Assembly (NCBI GenBank): GCA_025774805.1
Contig: JALGZR010000073.1
Location: 1 to 38,571, forward strand
DNA from: a bacterium
GTDB taxonomy: Bacteria > ARS69
Direction of reading: 5' to 3'
DNA length: 38,571 nt
The notes under the pieces: generated by a model
What the model was told of the DNA's origin: nothing
Database searches by the model: none
The model's input: the letters and a program-made list of their open reading frames with translations, nothing else
Position numbers and translations under genes: made by a program
Shown: positions 24,289 through 32,531 of the stretch, piece after piece
Layout of the letters: each line of letters begins with the position of its first letter
Numbering within the stretch: position 1 is the first letter of the stretch

Positions 24289-25401
24289 ATGGACCTGACG
24301 CCCGACATCCTCCGGCGCATGCCCAAGGTGCTGCTTCACGACCATCTCGACGGGGGGCTCCGCCCCGCCACGGTGATCGAGCTCGCGGAGGATTACGGGG
24401 TCGACCTGCCGGCCGCAGGGGAGGCCGAGCTGAGGACGTGGTTTCACGAAGGCGCGAAGGTGGGGAACCTCTCCCAGTATCTCGAGGCCTTCTCCATCAC
24501 CATCTCCGTGATGCAGCGCGCGGACGCCCTGACGCGGGTGGCCGAGGAGATGCTCGAGGACTTGGCCCACGACGGGGTGGCGTACGTGGAGACCCGGTTC
24601 TCGCCTCTCTTTCACAAGAAGGCGGGGTTGAAGCACCACGAGGTTCTGGAGGCGGTTCTCCGGGGGCTCGAGCGGGGACGGGAGAAGTTCGGCGTCCGGT
24701 GGGGAGTCATTCTCTGCGGGATGCGGAGCATGGATCCGATGACCAGCCTGCAGATGGCCGAGCTCGCCGTCTCGTACCGGGACCGGGGAGTCGTCGGTTT
24801 CGACCTGGCGGGCGACGAGCTGGGTCACCCGCCCAAGCACCACCTCGACGCCTTCCACCTCATCCAGCGGGAGAACTTCAACATCACGATCCATGCGGGA
24901 GAGGCGTTCGGCAAGGAGTCGATCTGGCAGGCTCTCCAGTACTGCGGGGCTCACCGGATCGGTCACGGCACCCGGCTGCAGGAGGATCTCTTCCTCGAGG
25001 GAGAGGCCGTGGTCGGCATCGGTTCCCTGGCCGGATACGTTCTCGACAAGCGGATCCCCCTCGAGATCTGCCTCACGTCGAACCTCCACACCGGGGCGGC
25101 CGCCTCGTACGCGACCCATCCCTTCCGCCATTTCTTCGACAAGCGCTTCCGCGTCACCCTGAACACCGACAACCGGCTCATGTCCGACGTGACGATGACT
25201 TCCGAGTACGAGGCCGCCGCGCGGGAATACCGCCTCGATTTCACCGACCTCGAGAAGATCTCCATCAACTCGATGAAGAGCTCCTTCCTTCCCTACAACC
25301 AGCGGCTCTCGGTCATCTACGACGTGCTCAAACCGGGATACACGCGGCTCCGCGACGAGTTCGGGATCGCACCCCACACGCCGCCCGTGATCCTCCATTG
25401 A
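24289..25401 (+). CDS. add: Adenosine deaminase
   Basis: 370 residues with the complete zinc site and catalytic set of the ADA family: HDHLDGGL (His17, His19), IHAGEAFG (His202, Glu205), RIGHGT (His226) and LNTDNRLMS (Asp294). The TDN form, in place of TDDP, is a known bacterial variant. GFDLAGDE and ICLTSNLHTGA complete the barrel. It hydrolyses adenosine or deoxyadenosine to inosine and ammonia in the cytoplasm for purine salvage. The stop overlaps the TTG start of the Nudix-MBL gene (25398-25401), so the two are coupled. It lies 93 bp after the ProDH gene. Confidence 0.95.
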   Translation: MDLTPDILRRMPKVLLHDHLDGGLRPATVIELAEDYGVDLPAAGEAELRTWFHEGAKVGNLSQYLEAFSITISVMQRADALTRVAEEMLEDLAHDGVAYVETRFSPLFHKKAGLKHHEVLEAVLRGLERGREKFGVRWGVILCGMRSMDPMTSLQMAELAVSYRDRGVVGFDLAGDELGHPPKHHLDAFHLIQRENFNITIHAGEAFGKESIWQALQYCGAHRIGHGTRLQEDLFLEGEAVVGIGSLAGYVLDKRIPLEICLTSNLHTGAAASYATHPFRHFFDKRFRVTLNTDNRLMSDVTMTSEYEAAAREYRLDFTDLEKISINSMKSSFLPYNQRLSVIYDVLKPGYTRLRDEFGIAPHTPPVILH

Positions 25402-26792
25402 ATCGAGTCGATCCGCCGCGCCCCCGGTTGAGCGCGGCCGCGATCGTCCTGAACCGGGACGGTTCCGGGGGGCTCCGGGTCCTCGTCGGAAGACGCGATC
25501 CGCGCTCCCGATTCCTCGGGGGGTATTTCGCGTTCCCGGGCGGAGCCATCGAAGCGGTGGACGGGGATCCGGAGTCGGAGGGGATCGAGATCTGCCTGCG
25601 TCGGGCCGTCTCGCGCGAGCTGCAGGAAGAGACCGGCGTCGTGGTGGCGCCCGACGCGTTCCTGCCCGCGGGCACGAGGATCACCCCCGCGTTCTCTTCC
25701 ATCCGGTTCGAGACGGCGATGTTCGTCACCTCCATGGGCGGGCCGCTTCGCCTGACCGCGGCCGAGGGGGGAGAGCTCCTCGATCTCGAGTGGGGCGACC
25801 CGCGCGTGCTCTGCGCGAGGTGGCGGGACCTCGGGATCCGGATCGCCCCTCCGGTCGTGCCGATGCTGCAGGAGATGGCCGAGGCCGGGGGCGAGAGCCC
25901 GGAGTCGATCGCCCGACGTCTGCGTCGCGTCAATCGGGAGATCGAGCCGGACGGCCCGCGGGTCGAGTTCGTGCCCGACGTCCTCATGGTGCCGGTGAGA
26001 TCGGACACCCTGCCCCCTGCGTCCCATACGAACTGCTATCTCGTCGGATCTCGGGAGATCCTGATCGTGGATCCGGGCAGTTCCGAAAGAGCCGAACGGG
26101 AGCGACTTCTTCGCCACGTGCGCCGGAGGGCGGAGGAGAGAACGGTCCCGAAGGCGGTCGTTCTCACGCACCACCACCGGGACCACACCGGCGGGGCGGC
26201 GCACGCGTCCCGGGAGCTCGGCGTGCCCGTTCTCGCCCACGCCGAGACCTGGGCCCGCTGGAAGGGGGCGGGGGAGGTGCCCCCCGGGCGGCGCGGCGAG
26301 CTGCGGGACGGCGAGAGGATCGAGCTCTCCGGGGGAGAGCGGCTGCACGTCCTGCACACCCCGGGGCACGCCGCCGGTCACGTCGCGCTGTTCGACGAGA
26401 CCGACGGCAGCCTCTTCGCCGGAGACCTCGTGAGCGGGCTCTCGACCGTGCTCATCGATTCCGCTCCCGGAAGCCTCGAGATCTACCTCTCCTCTCTCGA
26501 GCGCATTCGCGACCTCGACGCGCGCACGGTTCTTCCCGCGCACGGCCCGCCGATGATCGCGCCTCGGGAAGCCGTGCAGAATCTCCTGGACCACCGCGTC
26601 GAACGGGAGGAGAGAGTCCTGCGCGCGTTGGAGGGGGGGCGTCGGGACCTGGCGGCGATCGTGGAGTCGGCCTACGCGGACACCCCCGACGTCCACCCGG
26701 AGCTCGCGAAGAACCAGACGGAGGCCCACCTCGACCGGCTGGAGGGGCGGGGGCTCGTCCAACGGAGCGGGGGCTCCTGGGAGCGGGTCTGA
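25398..26792 (+). CDS. Nudix hydrolase fused to a LACTB2-like metallo-beta-lactamase domain
   Basis: 464 residues from the TTG at 25398, which overlaps the add stop. Another TTG at about 25428 (LSAAAIVL) is possible. Residues 10-220 are a Nudix domain: VLVGRRDPRSRFLGGYFAFPGG, then REL.EETG as R73-E-L-Q-E-E-T-G80. This is the NUDT19/CoA-type layout with a long insert before the box. Residues 235-400 are an MBL fold with the metal motif THHHRDHTGG (His258, His260, Asp262, His263), HTPGHAAGH and LFAGD. The tail (to 464) is a winged-helix-like LACTB2 C-terminal domain (AIVESAYADTP...HLDRLEGRGLV). LACTB2-type MBLs cleave RNA or thioesters; Nudix enzymes cleave nucleoside diphosphates or CoA. The substrate is unknown. 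Confidence 0.87.
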   Translation: MNRVDPPRPRLSAAAIVLNRDGSGGLRVLVGRRDPRSRFLGGYFAFPGGAIEAVDGDPESEGIEICLRRAVSRELQEETGVVVAPDAFLPAGTRITPAFSSIRFETAMFVTSMGGPLRLTAAEGGELLDLEWGDPRVLCARWRDLGIRIAPPVVPMLQEMAEAGGESPESIARRLRRVNREIEPDGPRVEFVPDVLMVPVRSDTLPPASHTNCYLVGSREILIVDPGSSERAERERLLRHVRRRAEERTVPKAVVLTHHHRDHTGGAAHASRELGVPVLAHAETWARWKGAGEVPPGRRGELRDGERIELSGGERLHVLHTPGHAAGHVALFDETDGSLFAGDLVSGLSTVLIDSAPGSLEIYLSSLERIRDLDARTVLPAHGPPMIAPREAVQNLLDHRVEREERVLRALEGGRRDLAAIVESAYADTPDVHPELAKNQTEAHLDRLEGRGLVQRSGGSWERV

Positions 26793-26809
26793 GTCGCGGG
26801 ACGCGGGAC

Positions 26810-26823
26810 CGGGGAAGGCCCCG
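26810..26823 (+). terminator. Small GC hairpin after the Nudix-MBL gene
   Basis: CGGGG (26810-26814), loop AAGG, CCCCG (26819-26823) lie 17 nt after the stop. An alternative pairing uses CGCGGG at 26802-26807 with CCCGCG at 26820-26825. There is no T run, so termination is only suggested. Confidence 0.3.
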
Positions 26824-26875
26824 CGCGAAGGGACGGGCCGCAACCCGCCGTCGGTTGGGCCGGGGAGCATTTGGA

Positions 26876-26904
26876 TTGATTCGATCCCACCCCCGGGATA
26901 AGAT
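26876..26904 (+). promoter_or_regulatory. Promoter candidate upstream of the aminotransferase gene
   Basis: TTGATT (26876-26881), a 17-bp spacer and TAAGAT (26899-26904) give 4/6 matches in each box. The patch is the most AT-rich part of a GC-rich gap. The leader to the ATG at 27114 would be about 200 nt and would include the orphan coding fragment at 26931-27059. Confidence 0.45.
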
Positions 26905-26930
26905 CTGCCGCCCCCAACGGGTTCGGTACA

Positions 26931-27059
26931 TTCTTCCGGGTCGGCCCTTCGATCGACTCCCATCACACGAACTGCGCCTGGTGGGACACGCCGATCAACA
27001 AGGGCGGCATCGGCGAGGTCGGGTACACGCTCGTGGCCGACATGACCCGCGCGCTCTGA
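26931..27059 (+). pseudogene. Orphan C-terminal protein fragment in the gap before the aminotransferase
   Basis: The 321-bp gap 26793-27113 holds a short frame that reads FFRVGPSIDSHHTNCAWWDT, continuing PINKGGIGEVGYTLVADMTR and AL, then TGA at 27057-27059. Codon third positions are almost all G or C, as in real genes here. The composition (His-His, Cys, two Trp, a Gly-rich turn) looks like a folded protein's C-terminus and not a shadow frame. There is no start codon or RBS upstream and the frame closes at 26877-26879. I do not recognise the family. It is most likely the tail of a deleted gene. Confidence 0.4.
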
Positions 27060-27113
27060 CCCCGGCCTCTTCGCGAGACCGTTCGCCGACCCCACCGCCG
27101 AGGAGGTGACCCG

Positions 27114-28457
27114 ATGACGGAGCCGTCCCTGTCCGCGCACTTTCGCGGTCGATCCCCCTCGGCCATCCGGGTCGCGGGCATCCGGTTCGCCGAGCGGACC
27201 GACGACACCGAGGCGATCAACGTCGCGATCGGGAACGTGAGCCTACCCATGCACCCGGCGATGATCGAGCGCCTCTCGCACCTGCGGGACGAGGGGAGCC
27301 CGTTCCGGGACGGGGTGGTGCAGTACACGTCCACGGTCGGGCTCGACGAGACGAGGCGGGCGTTCCTTCACACGATCGCGTCGTGCGGTCTCGACGCGGA
27401 CGGCCTCCACTGCCAGATCACCGACGGGGGCAGCCAGGCGATGGAGCTCGTGACGGTGGGGCTGTGCGGCCCGGCCGGAGGCGGGACCGAGCCGTTGCTC
27501 CTCATCGACGCCGCCTACACGAACTACCTCGCGTTCGCCCAGCGTCTCGGCCGCCCCACCGTCTCCATCACCCGGACCCTCGGGGACGACGGCAAGTTCG
27601 CGCTCCCCGACCTGGCGGAGATCGAGCGCGTCATCACCGCCGAAAGTCCCGCCGCGCTCGTCGTCATCCCCTACGACAACCCCACCGGCCAGTTCTACGA
27701 CCAGGATTCGCTCGACGCTCTGGCGAGGCTGTGCGTGAAGCACGATCTCTGGATGGTGTCCGACGAGGCGTACCGCCAGCTCTTCTACACGGACGGGATC
27801 GCCAGCAGCATCTGGGCGATCGACGACGACCGCGTCCCCGGCATTCGCGGCCGGCGAATCTCCATCGAGTCGACCTCCAAGGTGTGGAACGCGTGCGGGC
27901 TGCGCATCGGAGCGCTGGTCACCGACAACGCCGAGCTCCACCGGCAGGCGGTCGCGGAGAACACCGCCAGTCTCTGCCCGAGCGCGATCGGACAGTGGAT
28001 CTTCGGCGCGATCGCCCACGTGAGCCACGCCGACCTGAACGACTGGTACGGAAGACAGCGGGCCTACTATCGGAAGATGCTCGAGCGCTTCACCGCGAGG
28101 ACCCGCGAGCTTCTTCCGGAGTCCATCGTGAGCAGTCCGGACGCATCGATCTACTCGGTGGTCGACGTGCGGAAGATGACGTCCGACTTCGATGCTCTCG
28201 AGTTCGTGCTCTGGTGCGCCACCGACGGGCAGGTGGAGATCGACGGACGCGCGTACACCCTGCTCGTCGCGCCGATGGGCGGCTTCTACGCCACAACGGC
28301 CGACCAACCCAACCCCGGGCGCACCCAGATGCGCATCGCGTACGTCGAGACTCCGGAGCGCATGGAGCTCGTGCCCGACCTCCTCGCCTCGCTTCTCCCG
28401 GCCTACCTGGACCGGGCCGGCGCGGAGACGGGAGAGCGCGTCGCCGGGCGGGGCTGA
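27114..28457 (+). CDS. PLP-dependent class I/II aminotransferase
   Basis: 447 residues. The ATG is preceded by GAGGAGGTGA, one of the best ribosome binding sites in the window. This is fold-type I: VQYTSTVGLDETRRAFL, TDGGSQAMELV (cofactor phosphate loop), VVIPYDNPTGQFYDQ (Asn-Pro-Thr-Gly), MVSDEAYRQLFY (Asp for the pyridine nitrogen), STSKVWNACGLRIGALV with Lys256 as Schiff-base lysine, and a C-terminal Arg in TQMRIAYVE. It transfers the amino group from an amino acid to a 2-oxo acid. An aspartate/aromatic-type specificity is plausible but not proven. It is followed 49 bp later by the DUF1848 gene. Confidence 0.9.
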   Translation: MTEPSLSAHFRGRSPSAIRVAGIRFAERTDDTEAINVAIGNVSLPMHPAMIERLSHLRDEGSPFRDGVVQYTSTVGLDETRRAFLHTIASCGLDADGLHCQITDGGSQAMELVTVGLCGPAGGGTEPLLLIDAAYTNYLAFAQRLGRPTVSITRTLGDDGKFALPDLAEIERVITAESPAALVVIPYDNPTGQFYDQDSLDALARLCVKHDLWMVSDEAYRQLFYTDGIASSIWAIDDDRVPGIRGRRISIESTSKVWNACGLRIGALVTDNAELHRQAVAENTASLCPSAIGQWIFGAIAHVSHADLNDWYGRQRAYYRKMLERFTARTRELLPESIVSSPDASIYSVVDVRKMTSDFDALEFVLWCATDGQVEIDGRAYTLLVAPMGGFYATTADQPNPGRTQMRIAYVETPERMELVPDLLASLLPAYLDRAGAETGERVAGRG

Positions 28458-28506
28458 GCGCGGGTTTCACCGAGCACGACCCGACACTTCTCTGGGTGCG
28501 ATCCCG

Positions 28507-29442
28507 ATGCCCGAGATCGTCTCCGCCAGCCGCCGCACCGACCTTCCGGCGTACCACGCCCGCTGGTTCGCGAACCGCATGCGCGCCGGATACTGCCACT
28601 GGATTCATCCGTTCACCGGCGCGGTGCGGCGCGTCTCCCTCCGCGCCGAGGACGTGATCGCGTTCGTGTTCTGGACGCGCCACCCCGGGCCCCTCATGCC
28701 GTTTCTCCCCGAGCTCGTGGAACGGGGGACGCCCTTCCTGTTCCAGTACACGATCACCGCCGAAGGCGCGCCGGTCGAGTCGCACGGGCCGACCCTCGCC
28801 GCCCAGATCGGACGCTTCGCCGAGCTCTCCCGTCGCTACGGAGCGGACGCCGTCCTTTGGCGGTACGATCCCGTTCTCCTGTCGGACGACCACGCGCCGG
28901 AGATCCACATCGCGCGCTTCGCGGATCTCGCCGCCCGCCTCGAGGGCATGACCCGGCGCTGCACGTTTTCCTTCGTCGACTTCTACGGCAAGACGGTCCG
29001 CAATCTCGCCCGGGTCGAGGCCGTGACGGGGATGTCGTTCCATCGCCCCTCTTCCGAGGAGAAGCGGGTTCTCGCCCGGAACCTCGCGGAGATCGCCGGT
29101 GAGCGGGGCATGGAGCTCCTCTCCTGCTGCGACGAATCCCTCGTGGGCGAGGGCATCGGCCGCTCGCGCTGTGTCGACCCGATCGCCGTCGCCCGCGTCG
29201 CCGGCGGGGAGCCACCCGAGCTTCCGCCGCGCCCCACCCGGAAGGACTGCGGGTGCGTCCGCTCGATCGACATCGGCACGTACGACACCTGCGGCTTCGG
29301 GTGCGCCTACTGTTACGCGGTCACCTCGCGCGCGGCCGCCCTCCGCCGCCTCGCCGGCGCCGACCCCGACGACACCGTGCTGTGGCGCCCGCCGTCGCTC
29401 CGCGGCGTCGACCTCGCGGAGAGAGAGGTGGGGGAGGGGTAG
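28507..29442 (+). CDS. DUF1848 family protein with predicted Fe-S cluster
   Basis: 311 residues from the ATG at 28507. It opens with the family signature IVSASRRTDLPAYHARWFAN and continues VFWTRHPGPLMPFLPEL, FQYTITAEG, WRYDPVLLSD and FSFVDFYGKT. The C-terminus carries a cysteine cluster, CGCVRSIDIGTYDTCGFGCA followed by YCY, which resembles radical-SAM cluster motifs. The fold looks like a TIM barrel related to the spore photoproduct lyase group. The biochemical function is not established. It may be cotranscribed with the aminotransferase. Confidence 0.88.
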   Translation: MPEIVSASRRTDLPAYHARWFANRMRAGYCHWIHPFTGAVRRVSLRAEDVIAFVFWTRHPGPLMPFLPELVERGTPFLFQYTITAEGAPVESHGPTLAAQIGRFAELSRRYGADAVLWRYDPVLLSDDHAPEIHIARFADLAARLEGMTRRCTFSFVDFYGKTVRNLARVEAVTGMSFHRPSSEEKRVLARNLAEIAGERGMELLSCCDESLVGEGIGRSRCVDPIAVARVAGGEPPELPPRPTRKDCGCVRSIDIGTYDTCGFGCAYCYAVTSRAAALRRLAGADPDDTVLWRPPSLRGVDLAEREVGEG

Positions 29443-29473
29443 GTCGCACTTCGAAGCATAGCCGCCCCCCCGC

Positions 29474-29503
29474 TTGAATCCGCGGCACGGGCTCACCTAC
29501 ACT
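29474..29503 (+). promoter_or_regulatory. Promoter candidate for the LVIVD-repeat protein gene
   Basis: TTGAAT (29474-29479), an 18-bp spacer, then TACACT (29498-29503). Transcription would start near 29510, about 35 nt before the ATG at 29545. Confidence 0.45.
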
Positions 29504-29544
29504 CGATGGGCGCTCCCCACGCACCCCTTTACGGGAGTCTCCCG

Positions 29545-31809
29545 ATGCGAATCCCTCTCGCCCTCGCGCTCGCGGCGCTCGCCCTTCCGGCGCCGGCGAG
29601 CTCGCTCGAGTGTGTCGACTACTCTCCCCACGTACTCCCGACCGGCACGTTGTTCACCGAGGACACCGTCTACGACCTGGAGTCCTCGGGATCGCTCGCC
29701 TACGCATTGTCCCAATGGAGCCTCGACGTCTACCGTGTCCACTCCTCGGGGAGAATGAAGCGGATCGGCGGAGGCCTGCTGGATCACACCGCGATCGAGG
29801 CCCATCTCACGCTCGGTGAGGATTTGGCCTACGTCGGGTTCTCCGTGGTGGGCCCGCTCTGGCTCGATCTCCTGGATCTCTCCGATCCGCTCGCTCCGAC
29901 CCCCGTGGCAACGGTGACGTTGCCGGGAATCGCCAAGGGCGTCGCGGAGGCGAACGGCCACGCCTTCGTCGCGGCGGATGCCGCCGGGCTCCAGGTCGTG
30001 GACGTCGGGGTCCCGGAATCGCCGGTCATCGTCGCGAGTGCGCCGACGCCGGCGAACGCCGAGGACATCGCCCTGCTCGGCGACCTGGCGCTCGTGGCGG
30101 CCCGGAGCGAAGGCCTCGTCGTGTTCGACGTGTCGAATCCACTGGCACCGTCGGAGCTGGGCAGCCTCCCGGTTCCTGCGGGCGACTGGGCCTGGCGGGT
30201 GGGGGCGGCCGAGCCCCGGATGGCCATCGTCGCATCCTACTCGCTGGAATCGAATGCGGGCCTACTCATGCTCATCGACGTCTCGGATCCGACGAATCCC
30301 GTGGAGGAGGGATCCCTCCCCCTGAGCGGTCGACCCGAGCGTCTGGCGACCGACGGCGACCGGGCGTACGTCAGCCACCGGGGGTACGGGTCACCGTCGC
30401 TCCAGATCGTCGAGCTGCACGGTCGCGGCGCTCCGGTCACCCGGAGCGTGGTCCAGCTGGGCGGCTGGACCAACGGCTTGACGGTGCTCGACTCCGAGCG
30501 GGTCGTGCTGTCCAGCAAGGGGATCGATGCCGCGACGTCGAAAACCGTGATCCGCGCGGTGGAGATCCGCGCCGGAACGCTCACCGACGCGCTCCACCTC
30601 ACGGACGCCGTCGAGCCTCTGGTGGGGATGGAGGGCACCACCGCGCTGACCTCGATTCCGGCTTCGGCGCTCGGGATTCGCGATGCATCGGACGAGGACC
30701 TACCGCTGATCGGCTCGGTGACGTTGCCGAGCTCGATGCAGATCGCCGCCAAGGAAGGGGACGTCGTCGTCGCCGCCGTCTCCCGGGGTCTCTGGTTCGT
30801 GGACGCGAGCGACCTGGCGTCGCCGCAGGCGATCTCTTCGATGGACGAGCTGACCGATGTCCGATGGCTCGACGTTCACGAGAGTCACGCCTACGTCAGC
30901 GCGATCTCGCCGTGGGACTCCCTGCCCCCCTCTCATCACCGGATCATCGACGTGAGCGATCTCGCGAACCCGATGGTTGTCTACGAGGAGGAGGGCATGT
31001 GGGGTCCGTTCGCGTTCCACGGAGACCACGCCTATGCCGGAGGAACGACGCTGCGGATCTTCGAGGTCTCGGATCCCGCCCATCCCGTGGAGCTTCCGGA
31101 CGTGTACGTGGACGGCCACACGATCGCCGACGTAGGGGTCCTCGCGGATCGGCTCGTGCTCGTGCTCGCTCCGGGGCTGGAAGCCTGGAGCTGCCAGCTT
31201 CGGACGTACGACCTGACCGTCCCCGGCGCGCCCGTCGAGGTCGGCCGTGTTCCCCTCGCCATGGCGCCGGAGACGGTCCACCCGAACGCACTCGCCCTGA
31301 CGCCGGGATGGGCGTACGTCACCGGCCGCTACGGTATGCAGGTGTTTCGTACCCTCCCTCCGGATCTCCCGGAACTGGTCGGTATCGTGCCCCACGAAGG
31401 GATCCAGATGCGCCGCGTGTTCGCGACCGACGATCACGTCTTCATCTACCGTCGCACCTCGGGGAGCAACGAGCCGATCGGAGTCCTCGCGCACCCGTGC
31501 TCCACGTCGGCGGTCGACGCGATCGTCTCCGGAACGGACGGGATTCCGCTGCGAGCGTTTCCGAATCCGTTTCGCGCGGCGACCAACATCGAGCTCGACC
31601 GACCGCTCGGCGCGGACGGGCGCGCTCTCGTCTATGACGTCGCGGGCCGGCGAGTCGCCGATCTGACCCGAACCCTGGCGCCCGGTCGCCGGTCCCTGCG
31701 CTGGGACGGCCGGGGCCCCGCCGGGCGAGCGGTCTCGACCGGTGTCTACTTCCTTCGGGTTCGGGAGGGAGACCGGACGCGCTCCCTCCGACTCGTTCGC
31801 CTCCGCTGA
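29545..31809 (+). CDS. Secreted LVIVD-repeat beta-propeller protein with C-terminal sorting-like domain
   Basis: 754 residues from the ATG at 29545 (GGGAG 7 nt upstream), which gives a clean signal peptide (MRIPLALALAALALPAPASS). Repeats of the LVIVD type run through the body, such as GLQVVDVGVPESPVIV, GLVVFDVSNPLAPSELGSL, LLMLIDVSDPTNPVEEGSL, HHRIIDVSDLANPMVVYE and TLRIFEVSDPAHPVELPD. Each is preceded by a strand of the A.VA...GL type, which predicts a surface propeller. The last 85 residues (PNPFRAATNIELDRP, VYDVAGRRVADL, LRWDGRGPAGRAVSTGVYFL) are the FlgD-Ig/type-A-sorting-like module also seen at 20173-22797. It is probably secreted or surface-anchored; the ligand is unknown. Confidence 0.87.
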   Translation: MRIPLALALAALALPAPASSLECVDYSPHVLPTGTLFTEDTVYDLESSGSLAYALSQWSLDVYRVHSSGRMKRIGGGLLDHTAIEAHLTLGEDLAYVGFSVVGPLWLDLLDLSDPLAPTPVATVTLPGIAKGVAEANGHAFVAADAAGLQVVDVGVPESPVIVASAPTPANAEDIALLGDLALVAARSEGLVVFDVSNPLAPSELGSLPVPAGDWAWRVGAAEPRMAIVASYSLESNAGLLMLIDVSDPTNPVEEGSLPLSGRPERLATDGDRAYVSHRGYGSPSLQIVELHGRGAPVTRSVVQLGGWTNGLTVLDSERVVLSSKGIDAATSKTVIRAVEIRAGTLTDALHLTDAVEPLVGMEGTTALTSIPASALGIRDASDEDLPLIGSVTLPSSMQIAAKEGDVVVAAVSRGLWFVDASDLASPQAISSMDELTDVRWLDVHESHAYVSAISPWDSLPPSHHRIIDVSDLANPMVVYEEEGMWGPFAFHGDHAYAGGTTLRIFEVSDPAHPVELPDVYVDGHTIADVGVLADRLVLVLAPGLEAWSCQLRTYDLTVPGAPVEVGRVPLAMAPETVHPNALALTPGWAYVTGRYGMQVFRTLPPDLPELVGIVPHEGIQMRRVFATDDHVFIYRRTSGSNEPIGVLAHPCSTSAVDAIVSGTDGIPLRAFPNPFRAATNIELDRPLGADGRALVYDVAGRRVADLTRTLAPGRRSLRWDGRGPAGRAVSTGVYFLRVREGDRTRSLRLVRLR

Positions 31810-31838
31810 TCCGCCGGCCGGAGGCGCCTCCGTCGCGA

Positions 31839-31870
31839 CCCCGCCCGCCCCGGTTCGGGAGCGGGCGGGG
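31839..31870. terminator. Very stable bidirectional hairpin between convergent genes
   Basis: CCCCGCCCGC (31839-31848) pairs perfectly with GCGGGCGGGG (31861-31870). The loop itself folds (CCCG-GTT-CGGG), giving about 14 bp with one bulged A at 31860. It sits in the 80-bp gap between the plus-strand stop at 31809 and the minus-strand stop at 31890. There is no T tract. Confidence 0.6.
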
Positions 31871-31889
31871 GGGACGGTCTCGGAATCCC

Positions 31890-32531
31890 TCAGAGGATCT
31901 CCCATCCGTGCGCTTCGGCGTGCTCGCGGAGCCCGGGGTGGGGATCCACCGCGACCGGATGCCCGAAGCAACCGAGGAAGGGGATGTCCTGGACGTGGTC
32001 GGCGAAACCGAAGGACCGGTCGAGATCGAGATCGTGCTCCCGCGCCAGCTCCCGGACTCCCTCGACCTTGGCCGGACCGAACCAGTGCGGGCCGGCGAGC
32101 CGGCCGGTGTATCGCCCGTCCCGGGTGTCCAGGCGGGTTCCGGAGGCGACTGCGATGCCCAGGTCCTCCGCCACCGCGTCCGCCAGGAAGTCGGGAGCAC
32201 CGGTGAGGAGACAGACGACCTTTCCCTCTTCCCGGAGCCTCCGGAGCCTCGCGATCGTCCCCTCGTGGTAGCGGGCCCGCAGGGTCGTGATCAGGAAGTC
32301 GCGGGTGAGGCGCTCGACCTCCCCGATCTCGAGGCCGGTCAGGTATCGCTTGTTCCGCCGCATCGCGCGCGTTCGTCCGACGAGCGGCAGGGGCAGCAGC
32401 TCCGACAGGAACGGAATCCACTGACGGGGACCGAGAGCGCCGCGGCGAGCCAGAAACGGGACGAACAATCGCTCGGCCGAGGTCCCCGCGATCAGGGTGC
32501 CGTCGAGATCGAAGATCGCGCCCGGACTCAC
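31890..32531 (-). CDS. HAD-IB family phosphatase
   Basis: 213 residues with a GTG start at 32531 whose first G is the last base of the upstream TAG, so it is coupled to the CDP-alcohol transferase gene. HAD motif I is IFDLDGTLIAGTS (nucleophile Asp8, general acid Asp10), motif II VCLLTGAP, and motif III/IV GPAKVEGVREL and FGFADHVQDIPFL. The helical cap between residues 20 and 100 is typical of subclass IB (SerB/PgpC-like). The neighbour makes a phosphoglycerol- or phosphoinositol-type lipid, so dephosphorylation of that lipid phosphate (a PgpC-like role) is a reasonable inference. Other small phosphomonoesters are possible. Confidence 0.85.
   Translation of the reverse strand: MSPGAIFDLDGTLIAGTSAERLFVPFLARRGALGPRQWIPFLSELLPLPLVGRTRAMRRNKRYLTGLEIGEVERLTRDFLITTLRARYHEGTIARLRRLREEGKVVCLLTGAPDFLADAVAEDLGIAVASGTRLDTRDGRYTGRLAGPHWFGPAKVEGVRELAREHDLDLDRSFGFADHVQDIPFLGCFGHPVAVDPHPGLREHAEAHGWEIL

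Noticed and set aside
22885-25398. An 837-codon minus-strand frame over the ferredoxin/ProDH and adenosine deaminase genes
   Set aside because: It is antisense to two genes with complete catalytic motifs, and its own composition is charged low complexity.
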